A stretch of DNA of 64,000 nt from Eucalyptus grandis (lineage: Eukaryota; Streptophyta; Magnoliopsida; Myrtales; Myrtaceae), in contig NC_052616.1 of assembly GCF_016545825.1 (NCBI RefSeq), positions 35,888,192 to 35,952,191 of the forward strand. Reading direction: 5' to 3'. How positions within the stretch are numbered: the first letter of the stretch is position 1; each line of letters begins with the position of its first letter. Under the pieces are notes generated by a model, which was given only the letters and a program-made list of their open reading frames with translations, made no database searches and was not told where the DNA came from. The position numbers and the translations under genes are program-made. Below, piece by piece: positions 44,611 to 57,344 of the stretch.

Positions 44611-45084
44611 GTGAGCAATTACCTACATAGACCTTTGTATTATATACTTCATTAGTACATGTACATGTTTATTATATGTTCTAGTACACAAAAGAAAGTG
44701 GTGTTCTTGCATTATAGAAAGCACTTCTCTCTTTTCTTTCAAAATGACCCCAACTACTTGCTTTAGAAATATTCTTTCATGCAACAAATTTGGCATTTGA
44801 AAAATTAAGCATAAATAGAATAAATACACAACACCGGAGAATTTTATAAATGTTTGTGGGAAAGAAAGATATTTCAATATTTGACTTTTTTTTTTTTTTT
44901 TATGAAGGTCAATTTGGGTTTTTTTTTTTAAGTCATAAGAGAATGATACGTGGAACACGGGGATCGGGCGTGATTTCCCGTAAAGGGAAAATGGGGTTAA
45001 GATTTTTTTCATTTAGACACGACTCCCATTTTTTTTAAAGGTCCTTGCATCATAAGAAAATTGAAATTTTAGCATTTAAATACA

Positions 45085-46843
45085 TTGTAAAATAATGCAG
45101 AAGCTATCACCTTGAAACCAAATAAATGTGAAATCATCAATGAAATAAGCAAGGAACAATAAAGATCATAAGAGATTTTACTTGGTTTAGTCTAGTATCA
45201 ATACCCACTCCACTGGGATATCTAATAGCAAATAATCTAATAATCAATCAAAGAATTACATAATTACAATCACTAATACACACAACCCACTCCTGTGCAT
45301 GGCTAAAGAAGAGTTTTCCGCTTGTTCTTTTTTTCTTTTCTTTTTTGGTGATTGCAGATGAAAGGAGACAAAATAAACGGAAGTTACACCTTGATAGCAT
45401 TGAAAGGAGTTCAACCATTGGCCTTGGTCAAACCTTGGATAAATATGAAGAAATCATTAGGTCTAACAAAAAAATTTACAGAGGGCTGACTAGATTAATT
45501 GAAAACTTAAAACAATTTATCTTGCGGAAGATAACATGATGTACTTTGATAGTAGCAAAAATAGATTGGAAGTATCAACCAAGCTAGTGTTGCTGTTAAC
45601 CAATTATAGGCAATAATGTATACATAGAAAATAGCACACAACAATAAATAGTGATTTGACTTTATCCCAAATCCTACATTCACTTTTCCGGGGAACAACC
45701 TCAACATTGGCTGCAATTCACTAGTAATCTTTAAGAGTACAACCAACATGAATTGCTTTATTATCAAATGTATCACATTATTAGAACGAAAATAATGCCC
45801 TCATTCTTGTACACGTCCTATTGTCATTGAATACAAAGTAGCCAGCATAGTATTTTATAGATGGATAGTAGCAGAGTCTTTCTCAATTTTACATCCAACC
45901 CTTTTTAACTACTTTGATCCTATTTATTATACATCTTCAATCCATCCCTTGGAGATGCTTTTGAAGACATAAGAGCTGTTGGGACTTGGTTGCAGTTGTC
46001 ATTGAGGTATGGATTTCCCATACAATCCTTTCCTCTAAATGATACCAAGGTTTCCAAAAATGGAGTCTGTAGGTGTTCTTACATTAATTGGACCTCTAAC
46101 TATTTGATCAAAACAATCAATGGTGCTCTGACTCATTTCCTATTCTCTGGCTGGGAGTTCTCAAACTAGTAACAGCTATATTCTACTCATATAACTATTA
46201 TAAAAAAATGCACTTGTTGAGCAACGCCTTTTAAGACTTGACAACACAATACATTGCTTTATATCACCTTATCAAACCATGAGCACTTATCACTAGTTTG
46301 CGATGTTGCCCATGGTCAAACTGTGTGAAATGACTTGCAATCAATTATCCAATGATCCTCCTCAGTATTTCATCTTCCAAAGACTTTACATTGATGACAC
46401 ATCAACCATCGTATCTCAAAGTCCTCATGAACACATCATCATATTTGACTTGTTTTCCTATCATGATCCTCATCCTTGCAATCAATCTTCACTAAACTCA
46501 CAAAGAACAACACTATTATCACAGTTTTTTTTTTTTTTTGAAATCATCGCTGCATCATTAAGACAATTATATGCACTTATCATAAGGATAGTAGACCAAG
46601 GATAGTTTTGGAATCTTCAAAATACCATAAGGATGTTTTCGCAACATAAATCACTGTCAATTGATTGAATCTTGGATTCATATATCCAAAAAAATTATAA
46701 CCCAAGATTATCATCTGAAGAAGGAAACACCAAATCAAAGGCCAACAAGGACTTTCTTGATACACCTCATCCAATCTGAGTTGATCTACATCCTCTTATG
46801 GGGTCGGCTTCAGTATATAGGTTCAAACATGAGACATAATTTA
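45085..46843 (-). repeat. Left (3') LTR of the Copia element, with about 1.2 kb internal insert
   Basis: Shares gctaaagaagag, gtgattgcag.tgaa, ggagttcaac and gatatgaagaaa with the right LTR, then aagattatcatctgaagaa. The two shared parts are contiguous on the right but separated here by about 45,470-46,650, which points to an insertion in this LTR. The insert has no gene I recognise. Confidence 0.6.
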
Positions 46844-48089
46844 ATAACTCTCCACCTTGGCTTGATGTTTGTGGCCATTATCCACCATAGTAGCTTTCCC
46901 AATGCTCTAATGAGCACTTATACACTACAAAGGCTATTTGAGATCAAGCTTCGCCATCATGTCAAAAGGGTTCTTCGTTGTTGCGATCTTCGTCATAACA
47001 ACCTTGCCCTTTGCCACAACATCTCAAATTAAATAGTACTTGATTTCAATATGCTTCCTCGTGATAAATTGGATTATAGGCCAAATATTTTGTACTTTGG
47101 TTGTCATAGTGTATTGCAATGTTTTGCTACTCCAACCCTAAGTTCGAGAGCATACCCCTTAGTCATGTAGTCTCATTCACTATAAAATTCAGTGTCATGT
47201 ACTTTGCCTCAATCAAAGACAAGGCAATGTGGTCCTGCAAGAATGCCTTCCAACTTACTGTACAACTTGTTAGTCTAAGCAAGACCTACACTCATTTAAG
47301 TCACTAGCATGATTTGAATTTACATAACTTGTGGTCTCTTTACCATTGCCATCCTTCACTATACCATTATTTATTGTCCCCTTTAAGTAGATGAGGATTT
47401 ATTTCATAGCTTCTTATTGTTTCTTACTAGGATGCTTTATGTAACGACTAACAATGCTCACAACTTATGAAATGTCAAGCCTCGTGCATACATAATAAAA
47501 AACAAGAAACATATGTTCCTCCTCCTTAGTTTGAAATGAGTTTAAAGTACTTGGCTAAAGGTATACTCATAGATTTCATTGACTGCATGCCATAATTTTC
47601 TCAATATATTTCTTTTGATATAGACTCAAAACTACTACAGCCTTATCATGTAATATCTTCATACCTAGTATCTTCTTTGCATTAACTAAAATTTTTCATC
47701 TCAAACTCAGTACTCAACTGGCACTTCACCACATTATTAGTTGCGATCAACATGTTATCAGTATATGATAACAAATCAATCAAATACAAATCTTCCAATT
47801 TCTTAGAGTTAGCACAACTATCCAATTGAATATTTGAATAGTCCAACTAGTCACAGAAGCATCAAAATGTTTATAAAGTTACCTAGGAGACTGTCTCAAC
47901 TCATGCAAAAATTTCTCTAATAAGCAAACATGATCTTCCTCATTGAAATAGCATATCCTTCCAATTGCCTTATGTAAATCCATTCCTTCCATGCACCATG
48001 AAGAAACATTGCTATCATGTTTAGCTGCACTAGCTCAAGATCTTGTGTAGCAACTAAGACAAGTAATACTTAAAAAGAAGTATGTCTTA

Positions 48090-48760
48090 CTAGATGAGAA
48101 TGCCTTACTATGATAATTGTCATTCCATTGATTATATTACTTCACAACAAGTCTCGCCTTATACCTCGCTACCTAAAAATGGGAATGCCCTCCTTTTGTT
48201 TTTAAACCCATTTGCATCTTACTATCTTCTAGCTTTTAGGTACTTTAACCAAATCCTATGTCGCGACGCATACTCTAATCAAAAGACTAAAGGCCCCTAC
48301 TGAAGATTCAAAAGGCAAGCACTAAAATGAGAAAGGCTTGTAGACTCGTGAGGCCAAATGACACATTCTCAAACGTTAGCACACACTAGAAAGTGTTTCG
48401 AAAGGTGTCAGCAAGTGCGCGGAGTTGGAGCTCGGCATGTTTGCCTGCTAGGCTAAGTGTTCGCCCACTTCAGAGTCTTCTCTTTTAGATAACAATCAGT
48501 GTCCACCCCAGCTATGGATTTGTCGGTTGGTTGATTCTTGAAATCACCTCTTGAGAAAAAAAAAAGGGGGGGGGGCATTAGGGTCCCGACCCATAAATGA
48601 ACTTTTTCCTACTTTGCTAAGAGAAGAGAGGGAAAGACGGATGGCCTAAAGCAATCCTTCCAACCAGCCAACCCGTGGAGTTGAACACAACACTGACTTT
48701 GGCTAGGTTCATTATTCATACCCGCTAGCCACCATGACAACTCAGCACTAGCCATCACCT
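48090..48760. other. Foreign-looking insert between integrase and reverse transcriptase of the Copia
   Basis: Copia coding signal stops near 48,760 (after the integrase C-terminal region on the minus strand) and resumes at about 48,085 with the start of the reverse transcriptase. The stretch between is richer in GC than the element, has a G10 run at 48,570-48,580, and has no Copia similarity. Its plus-strand reading has a protein-like start (ITSQQVSPYTSLPKNGNAL) but soon stops. An organelle-DNA insertion is one possible origin; this is unproven. Confidence 0.4.
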
Positions 48761-51159
48761 CAAAATAAAAATGAATATGCATCTATCTCCATCTCATCAC
48801 CAATAGTCAATGCATGAGCAATACTTGTACGACCACATATACCAGTAGTTTAATTCATCTTCTCTATTTGCTCATGGCTATACTTTGTTGCAAATTTACT
48901 AGTTTTCCAGTATCATCGACTTTAGGAATTGTAATCTCAAGCTCTATTACCTATGATTTGTTTGGAGTCTTCACCTAAAGATCCATCTCACAATTGACAC
49001 CATGATTAATTTTTCTACCAGTTGTGTCTTAGGACTTCACTGTTGAAGTATACCAATCATGTTTGATGTCACGTCTCTACCAACTAGAAAATTGGGTGAG
49101 TCAGCACCATTGCACCACAACTAGTAACCTTTCAGCCTATGTGCATAACCCATAATTATGCACTTCTTCGACCTCAATTCAAGCTTACCATCATTTGCTT
49201 GAGTTGCATGACATCTGTAAACCTATAGTCCAGAGTCATCAACAAGATTCCCGCGACCATACTTCTTCATGAGCCTTCCACTTAATAATAGATGATAGAG
49301 ATTGATCAATCAAGTAATAGCATATGATCACGACTTTAGCCTAAAATTCCTTGCTTAGTCTTCCATGCAAAAGAATGCACCGAGCTCGCTCAATCAAAGT
49401 CTTATTCTCTCATTCTGCGACACCATTCTACTGTGGTGTCGAGGGCACTATGTTGTGTCCCCCAACCCCTTTTCCTTTGCAAAAATTGGTAAAAATCTTT
49501 ATTACAGAACTCCATGTCATTATTGATCCTAAGGCACCTAATTGGGTCATTGAATGCTTCTTAAAGTGGCTTACACTTCTTGACTTGATTGAACACTTCA
49601 GATTTGTGCTTTAGGAAGCATATCCATACATTTTTCAAAAAAATTTCAATGAATATCAATATATATCAAACACCTCCTTTCAAAGAAACTAGAGATGTGT
49701 TGTAGACTTCTAAATGAATGTAACCAATCGGTTGCTTGGTTGAATGCATAGTTGTAGTGAATTTAACTTGGCTTTGTTTCCTAAAGATGCATTGCTCACA
49801 CAAGTCTAGCTTCCCTATCTTCTTATCCTTGAGCAACCCACTCTCACTCAGTACTTTATACTTGTCTCATTCTTATGCCCTAACGGCACATGCCTGAACT
49901 TAGTCAAGTTTGAGTTTGACTCACCTAGTGAAATTGTAGGAGCTTTAATCATGGTCTCTCCTAGTAAATGATACAGAGAATTCACCTTCTTCCTTTTTAT
50001 CATGTCACGGCACTTCAAGAGATTTTTAGCATTCCTCATTTAGCGATGTACTTACACCTAATGTTATCGAGTGTTCCAAGAGATGCAATTATTCTTGAGC
50101 TTTGTTACATGACTAAAGTCTTTTAGTATATGCAATACTCCATCATGCATCCAAATCTGGATTGTCCCTATTTAGACAATCTTTTGAGGCTGCATTATTC
50201 CCTAATGAACTCTATCACCATGTGTAATCTAGTAAGTAGTAAACCAATTCCTATGAAAAATTATATGATAAGAATGCATCAAATTCTAGCACTATGCATC
50301 TCTTGACGAGTCACAATCAAGACAACCTTTGCATCATTGGTGCTTTCTTTGGCAACCTTCGCCACATTACATTATTTGTGGAATTTTGCCTACTAACTCT
50401 ATTTCTTAGTTTAGGGTAACCTCTCCTCATGTGCCCCTTCTCGAGATATTCAAAGCACATCACGCAACCCTTAGACTTTCCATGGTGAGACTTCCATCTA
50501 TTCTTACCTTCTCTCCTAGACTCCAATGTTGATCTCTACCTTGAATCACAAGTCCTCACGCCCCCTCTTGTGCTAGATCCTCATCTTGCAACTTTCTCTA
50601 CCTCTCCTTAGAGAATAAGGCAAATTGTACCTCTTATGAGGTAATTGTAGTGTGTCCTATAATAGTAAATTAGTAAAGTATATCCATGATGTTGGTAGAG
50701 AAGCCAACAATATCATGCCTTATTTTTCATCATCTAGGGTCTCTTCGACATTTTTCAAGCCCATCATGAATTTGTCAAACACATCTAAATGAGATTTGAT
50801 GGATGTATCTTTAGTATAACAAACTTCAAACATAATCTTCAACATGCATAAGTGATATTCAAACCCTTCTTTACACATCATGCTTGAAGTTTTGCCCACA
50901 ATGTTGGAGAATCCTTCTCATTGGCCACCATTCTTAGTACCTCATTTGATAAAGTCAATAGGATTGTACTTGTCGTCCCTCTCTCAATTAACTCATCTTT
51001 ATTGGCATATTTCATCGTTTCTATCAACTTAACCTTGCCATTCAACGCCCTAGCCAAATCTTGAGTTGTTAATAGTGCATGCATCGTAAAGCTCCACAAC
51101 CCAAAATTGTTCCTCCCATTAAACTTGTCAAAATTTCTACTTTCACTTTACACATAATT

Positions 51160-51900
51160 GCGACATAATTCCTAGACAACAATCCAACAAGCAAAAATCT
51201 CAAATTACAACCAAAAGAGAACTTTAAAAAAGAGACAGAGAGATAGTTATGTGGTTTGGTCTCAATAATGGTACCTAATCCATGGAGAGAGTTAACACCA
51301 AAAAAAGAATCCACTAATTGGAGAATTTCAGAGTAATAATTGCTCACATGCTCGAGTGATTTCCGATCCTAAATACACCAAAACCTACAATGCACACAAA
51401 GAAACAAATCGGTTTGTATGTAAAACTATGCTACATACATATGTGTGTGTGTTCCTCACTCCTAAAGAAGCTTAGCTAAAGAAGAGCTTCCCCTTGTTCC
51501 TCTTTTGTGCGATTGCAGCTGAAGGAAGATAGAAAATAAAACCCACACTTTATTTTCTATCTCTGAAACCTACCTAGGACTTTCTTCAAAGTATTCCTCT
51601 TTGTTTCCTCATGTGCAGCCTTTTCAAGGAAAGTCAACCGGGTGACAATTAGAGGAGTTCAACTCTTGGTCTCATTCCTTGGACAGATATGAAGAAACCC
51701 TTGTTGGTTGTCCGAGCGTTGGATTCATAAATCCCAACACATAAAAACAAATTATAATCCAAGATTATCATCTGAAGAATGAAAGAACATGTCAAAAACC
51801 AACTCAGACTTTTCTTTTACACCTCATCTAACATGAAGGTGCACATCCTCCAATCGGGTTAGGTTCAATATACTAACTCAAACTCAAGGCATAATTATAA
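51160..51900 (-). repeat. Right (5') LTR of the Copia element
   Basis: Uninterrupted LTR-like block upstream (minus strand) of gag. It contains the ggtttggtctc stretch and the segments shared with the left LTR. The outer edge is set near ttataattatgcc (about 51,900), next to sequence that aligns with copy A intron. The inner edge and primer-binding site are not resolved. Confidence 0.55.
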
Positions 51901-53237
51901 AGTATGTGAGATAAAATAGAATAACCAATTTGACATATCCGTCCATGAGTATAATATTTGTAAAATAAGTAATTGAGTATAATTGAAGGAAAGAATTAAA
52001 AAAAAAAAAAAATGAAATCCCTTAAAAGTAGCTTTATGTACTATATAATAATATAGATGAAGTTCAAACACTTTTTTAATCCAATATATCTAACAATCGA
52101 CATAGTTATATTTCAAAATCAAATCAAATCTACCTAATGAAGAATGCAAATGTGCTAGCGTAAGCTATGTAACCCCATTCTAATTGTGTCGGTTGTTTAC
52201 ACATAACCTTTTTTTGTTTTACTATAAAATTTGTATAATGAGCAAATATAAAGGAAACAAAAATATAGAGAACGAATCCGTTGATATTGTACATAAAAGT
52301 GAAAACACCCAAGCAGTAGGGAGCTGAGTGGCCAAGCTGCTTGATTTGGATGTGGTAAATTAGATATCCTAGTGACAACATCTCTTACTAAAAGTAAACT
52401 TAAGGGGCTAGTTAGTTGCAAGTGATGGAGCTTTACCCAATGTAACATACTTGAACAACAGGATTTGTCCTACATCAATAGAATTAGCTTTGTCAAAGGT
52501 TTGAATGCACCGTCCCGTAAAACTAGACATTATTAATTACTTAAGTTAGTTCTTAAGGAGCAACATTTCTAAGCAAACATAATAAAATATTTATTAGAAG
52601 CTTTGCCAATAATGTTGTAATGCGTTTGCAAATAATGGGATCTAGTGGTGGAATACCAATAGTTTCTTGATCAAAAGTCAAAGCTAGATATTGAATTGTA
52701 TATGTAAATTCTTTTTCTTCATATTTTTTTTTTTCTAAGTTGGTTTCATTTTCTTTACATAACTTCAAAGAAATTTAAATTTATTTATTTTTTGAAAAAT
52801 TTCATTGTGATAGAATATAGTATTGACATTAATCTATTATATAGAGTCTAAATCAGAATTAAAAAAATGTTCACTTCGGTGCTTGCCACATGCCATTAAC
52901 TTTGCTTCTCTAATTGGAACATGACATGACATAGGGCTTAATTTTGTCACATGACCCACATTCGCATGGTTTCTGCATGGCACTTCACTTTACTATTTTG
53001 ATTGCCACATGGTGTGACATATGTCATAGTTTTACCACATGGCCTGCATCTGACCATTATCCATTAGCTTTTTGATTTATCATCTCTAATTTTCAATCTC
53101 TCACAATATATACGTACAAATTTGTAATTACTAGTAAAGTTTCTAATTGTTTACTAATTCCTCAATACAATATGTAATTCTCAAAAAATCAAATTATAGC
53201 ACCTTTTAATGAAATGTTGGTTTCATTGTTTTTGCAG
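51901..53237 (+). other. Right part of intron 3 of TNL copy B
   Basis: Resumes alignment with copy A intron (gtgagataaaat..., then aaagtgaaaacaccc... and the minisatellite-related cacatgg region at 52,870-53,050). Ends in TTTTTGCAG before 53,238. No gene. Confidence 0.55.
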
Positions 53238-54021
53238 GACTTCCAACAATTGAAGTACGTTAATTTCAAGAATCGTGAATCATTGGTTCATATGCCTGAC
53301 CTTTCTTGTACACCAAATCTTGAGGAATTGGTTCTCTGTGATTGCAAAAACTTAGTAGAAGCCCATGAGTCTATTGCATATCACAACAAGTTGCAGTCGT
53401 TGAATTTAAGGGGGTGCAGAAAAATTGACAATTTCCCTGATATTCCACGTAAACTTGAAGGCTTGAAAAAGCTTTGTTTACAGGGGACCACTATTAAAGA
53501 ACTTCATGTATCAATAGAAAATCTTGTCTCTTTGAAAATGATGGATTTAAGTAATTGCAAGAACTTGGCAAGTCTTCCGTCTAGCATTTACAAGTTACAA
53601 AAGATTGAACTCTTAGAACTTTCATATTGTCCAAATTTAATAGGATTTCCAAAATATGAGGATTCAGCTAATCCGTGCATGAATAGCGGACTTCCAAATT
53701 TACTCTATTTATCTTTTGGGGGATGTAATTTTTGCGAAATAGAATTTCTCGAGAATCCTTCATGCTTTCCCTTCTTGCAAGAATTAGTTCTGGCGGAGAG
53801 CTATGTTACTAGCCTTCCCAAATCTATTTGTAAACGTGATCATTTGACCGTGTATGCAATTTCATATTGCCAAGAATTACAAGAAATATCTTAGCTTCCA
53901 TCATTTTTTAAGATTCTTTCAGCTAATAATTGCGAATCTATTCAAAAAACTGGAGATGTATCTCCAAAGAGCTTTTGTCCGTAGAGTGTTGACCAGACTC
54001 GACCTTCCCTCTCTCAACCAG
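53238..54021 (+). pseudogene. LRR exon of TNL copy B
   Basis: About eight to nine leucine-rich repeats in one open frame from 53,238 to a TAG at 53,892: LKYVNFKNRESLVHMPDLS, TPNLEELVLCDCKNLVEAHE, LQSLNLRGCRKIDNFPD, LKKLCLQGTTIKELHVS, LASLPSSIYKLQKIELLELS, and FLQELVLAESYVTSLPKS. After the stop the frame still reads LPSFFKILSANNCESIQK, the usual end of TNL LRR regions. The exon joins GTTAGA at 54,022 followed by a CT tract. Better preserved than the copy A exon. Confidence 0.87.
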
Positions 54022-54025
54022 GTTA

Positions 54026-54027
<2 letters not shown>

Positions 54028-54073
<46 letters not shown>
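54028..54073. repeat. (CT)n microsatellite at the LRR-exon donor, copy B
   Basis: CT run interrupted by one A (54,061), starting 7 bases inside the intron as in copy A. Confidence 0.95.
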
Positions 54074-54149
54074 AAAGTTGGCTACATGCTTTTACGGGAA
54101 TGATTTCTATCACATGAGAGTTGTATGTTAATGCAAGCAAGGGTCAATG

Positions 54150-55170
54150 AATCTCTACTCATTTAGAGAGCTATAGTTTGAAGTGGAATTCATTGGGATT
54201 AATCACCAAACTCAAAATTGTTGGAGAAATCTTCATGGAATATTTTGAAGCTGACAAAACGTTTCCATCAGTCTAGTCTGAAGATTTGCAGACTCTACTA
54301 TTTAAAGTCCGAAGACCTCCTGACCGCCAAACTCAAGACTCAAAGTCTATTCTCATTGATGTTTCTAATCCGTCAAGAAGGCTATCCAGATCTGGATGTT
54401 TCATTAAGGATTTGACCTTATCGACTGGAGAAGATCTCTTGGTTGGATATGACATAACGGAATCCTTTATTTGATCATGATTGATTCAGAGATTAAGGAT
54501 TCGATGATTGGCGAAATATACTTGGAAGGTTCTACTTATGGAAACCAAGATCCTGATTTAAGGGCGAGCAGGATTGATGGGCTATCAACATGTTCCTTAA
54601 ATAGCTCGAATGATCTTCCTATTTGATTCTGTCCAACGGGAAGGTTGGAAGAATTCCTTTAGTAAGTGCCAACGGGTATGATGGAATAAAGGAGTATATA
54701 AGGAAGACATTACAATTGTTCGAGTGTGTGCACGATAGAAGAATTCCAAAGTCTGAAGCTCTTTGTTCTTAGTCAATTCATTTACTGAGCGAAATCTTGT
54801 ACGCAAAAGAGAGTCTATATTTTGAGAAACCTTGAGGAAGTGTGATAAAGTATATACACTGTGGAATCAAGGGAGATCCTTGTTGTAACAACTCTTTTGT
54901 TCATAGTGAAATCCAGCCGGTGGGTTGTCAGTGCGGAAGAGTGGACATAGGCTTGGAATAAGCCGAACCACTATAATTTTTGTGTTCATTTTCTCTTCCC
55001 TACTCTCTGCTTTACTTTGATCATAATTCGGTTTGTTAACTAAAGGAGAACTTCCTTTCTATTGTCTGCTTAGTATTGCTCTCTTATCTCGAGAAATTAT
55101 TTTTTTCACCTATTCACCTCCCTCTAGGTGCTTTTACTAGCTATCTCAAAAATGAATTCTTTTATTTGAG
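54150..55170 (+). mobile_element. Probable solo LTR (Copia-type) in TNL-B intron 4
   Basis: A block of about 1 kb absent from copy A, where flanking intron sequence is continuous (copy A about 7,437-7,445). Contains a TATA-like gagtatataaggaag at about 54,690 and a typical Copia LTR region (ccggtgggttgtcagtgcgg, ggcttggaataagccgaacc) and ends in ttcacctccctctaggtg. No internal coding domains, so a solo LTR is the simplest reading. The target-site duplication (around atttagag/atttgag) is imperfect. Confidence 0.6.
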
Positions 55171-55221
55171 TACTACTGATGACAAACTTCGGTACTTTCT
55201 AATGGTCTATCTTTATAGCAG

Positions 55222-55934
55222 ACACCTTCTAATTACACAATTTGGTTCATTGGAGAAGAGATGCCAGAGTGGGTCCTCCCTATTGAAGAGAGTTCTCGTA
55301 TCATTCATGGCTTTAGAGGACTTGTATGATAGATTTCTTGTGGTCACTTTCTCGTGCCGTTCTCAACAATGATGATAAGGCAAAGTATCCAATATTTGAG
55401 GTTTTACCACATGTGAATGGTGAAATCAGGGATTGCAAAGGAGGAAGAAAGTTCATGACAACGGATTTTGATCAAATCTTGCTTTGGTTTTTCACACCAT
55501 ATGATATGTGGGGAGAAGTCAATTTTGGTCAAATTGATGGGAGTTATGTACACTTTAGCCTTACAGTATCAACTGCAAAGGTGAAAAAGTGGGGATTCCG
55601 AATAATATGCAAGCCACTTGAGGACCATTTAAAGATTGAGATTCAAGACAATCGGTTGATCGATCTAGCTTTACTCCGTGAGGTTGTTCTTGAACTAACA
55701 GATTTAGAAGTTGAGAGTCCACTTATGCACAAAGATAATTTGATGGAAACAGATCTACAAAAAGAGTTGCAAGATTGTCAAAGGAGGAGTGATGAACATA
55801 GTCAAATAGTATCAAAAAGAAATCCTAAGCTTTTTCTCCCCCATGGCATGAAAACCAAGAATATGATTATTTCCGATTCGACTGGTAGATATGAGCATGC
55901 TAGCGTTGGCTTACAACTTTTATTGTTAGAATGA
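55222..55934 (+). pseudogene. C-JID exon of TNL copy B, frameshifted
   Basis: Starts MPEWVLPIEESS, then a one-base gain (attcatgg against ctcatgg in copy A, near 55,306) shifts the frame. The rest reads ILLWFFTPYDMWGEVNFGQI, YVHFSLTVSTAKVKKWGFRI, then LKIEIQDNRLIDLALL, ending at TGA 55,932-55,934. Same post-LRR domain as in copy A with about half of the residues changed in the polar tail. Confidence 0.8.
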
Positions 55935-57344
55935 TTGAAACTTTGCTAAGGAAGCAATTTGTAGGTAAATGAACTCCCTGACCTTGATTACAATGCATTC
56001 TTTTTTCTTTTTCTTTTTCTTTTTGTTCTTCTCATTTTCTTTTCTCAAAAAAAAAAAAAAAACTTATAACCCGCTATTAGTACCCGCTTTTTCCCATATA
56101 TTAACTTCGAGGTACTTGATGAGTCCATTTTAATTGGCATTAACTTTGTCAGCTGCAACGATGGAAATAATCAGCCCCATGGAGAAAATGAGTTCGACCA
56201 AGAAAGCATGCAGAGGTTGTGGCTAGAGATTTACTTGAGGAGGAGGCTTGGGTGAATAATTTCATACGTGTAGAGCACATTTCTTGCGAAGAAAAGTCAA
56301 ACAAGAGCAAGATCACAAGCTCTTACCTGTGGCAAAGCATGCAAACGTGGAATGTGGTCGGGATGGAGGATGATTTGGTTAGAACGTGGAGGGATTCTAG
56401 CGCATGTAAAAGAAGTGGGAGCGATCGTGCGGTTAATCAACGTGGGATGGGCATTTGATGCTGGCGGAGGTAAAATTGGAAGAGAAGGCACGAACAGCTT
56501 CCATTCCATGGAGTATAAAGGACCAAGGCATCAAAGGAGAGAGACGAGCGCGCAAACAAGAATACCCTCTCCGTGAGTTTTATCTATCTTTGTTTTAGTT
56601 TTTTTTTACTTTTTCTTTACTAACACCTTCGGTTCTTGCCACTTTCACTTCCTCGTATTTTCGTTCAAATTTTATTTCTTTTCTATGTGATCTCAATTCC
56701 TGTGCATCTATTTTTATTTGCACTTAGTTTCGCATAGATTCTCCCCTCCATCCAAACCTAACTCATGCATTTTATACGGAGTAATCTCAATCGTTCTCCC
56801 TTCACTCAACTATTACTGAAAATGGATTCGAGCACATGACTCATAAAAACTGTCCCATTATGTCATTCTTCTAAAAAAGAATTTTTTAAAACTATCAATG
56901 CCAATTTTCATGAAATAAAAATAAATTTATCAAAACTGATTTTCGTCTTTGTACCCTTCTATCATTATAGAAATATATTATGTCTTTGATGATCGCTTGC
57001 TTAAAATGAACAATTACCTTTTCTGTTTTGCTCAAATCCACTTTAAATAACCCTAGTTAGTTAACTTTAATTCCCAAAGAGAATTCTGTATTTCTTTCTT
57101 CTCTTCGTTAATTTTCTTTGATTTTCCCGTTGTTGGAAGCTCTCCCTCCTTTTTCTCCACCATAGCCAAACTTCCAACTCCATCATACGACACCAGTGAG
57201 CTCTAACGCATTGAAGATCGCCGCCTCCCAACGGAGCGACGAATAGAAGAAGAAGTTCGTCGTCCGGAAACAAAGTCCCTAATGAATCGATGGCTGACGG
57301 AGACCGGCCAGCGGAGGCGACCGACTGCCACCGCCGACGGAAGC
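55935..57344 (+). other. TNL-B 3' region and TAD2-B upstream region
   Basis: Aligns with 8,152-9,243 of block A. Includes a probable 3' UTR exon (about 56,160-56,575, ending cctctccgtgagtttt as in block A) and a pyrimidine-rich leader before the TAD2 ATG. No independent gene recognised. Confidence 0.5.

Larger units (their letters stand above)
45085..51900 (-). mobile_element. Degraded Ty1/Copia retrotransposon, antisense in TNL-B intron
   Basis: Minus-strand domains in order. Gag (UBN2): FGLWSFTMHALLTTQDLARA then ALNGKVKLIETM, and IERGTTSTILLTLSNEVLR (about 51,110-50,880). CCHC knuckle remnant CFEYLEKGHMRRGYPK (about 50,440). GAG-pre-integrase SLYHLLGETM and FRHVPLGH (about 49,990-49,860). 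Integrase HNIVPSTPQ-NGVAE then NKTLIERARCILLHGRLSKE (about 49,460-49,350). Reverse transcriptase DHVCLLEKFLHELRQSPR and SYTDNMLIA (about 47,950-47,740). RNase H SLIEAKYMTL and VNETT-LRGMLSNLGLE (about 47,200). A polypurine tract AAGCCAAGGTGGAGAG lies at about 46,850. Many stops; the RT YVDD reads YTDN. LTR-related flanks share segments (45,290-45,460 with 51,460-51,700; 46,655-46,840 with 51,715-51,900). Copy A shows the empty site. Confidence 0.88.
40827..55934 (+). pseudogene. TIR-NBS-LRR (TNL) resistance gene, copy B, degraded
   Basis: Second copy of the TNL in the window, with the same exon plan as copy A: TIR 40,827-41,299; NB-ARC 43,134-44,241; exon 3 44,332-44,610; LRR 53,238-about 54,021; C-JID about 55,222-55,934. 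Splice sites match those of copy A. Lesions: TAG at 44,005-44,007 where copy A has TGG (FFKGW to FFKG-stop); TAG at 53,892-53,894 near the end of the LRR; and a +1 event near 55,306 in the C-JID exon. Introns carry a Copia element (about 45,085-51,900) and a solo-LTR-like insert (about 54,150-55,170). The upstream ORF of 448 codons (TIR plus NB-ARC through RNBS-D) is unbroken, so a truncated TN protein is possible. TAD2 copy B follows about 1.4 kb downstream. Confidence 0.9.
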
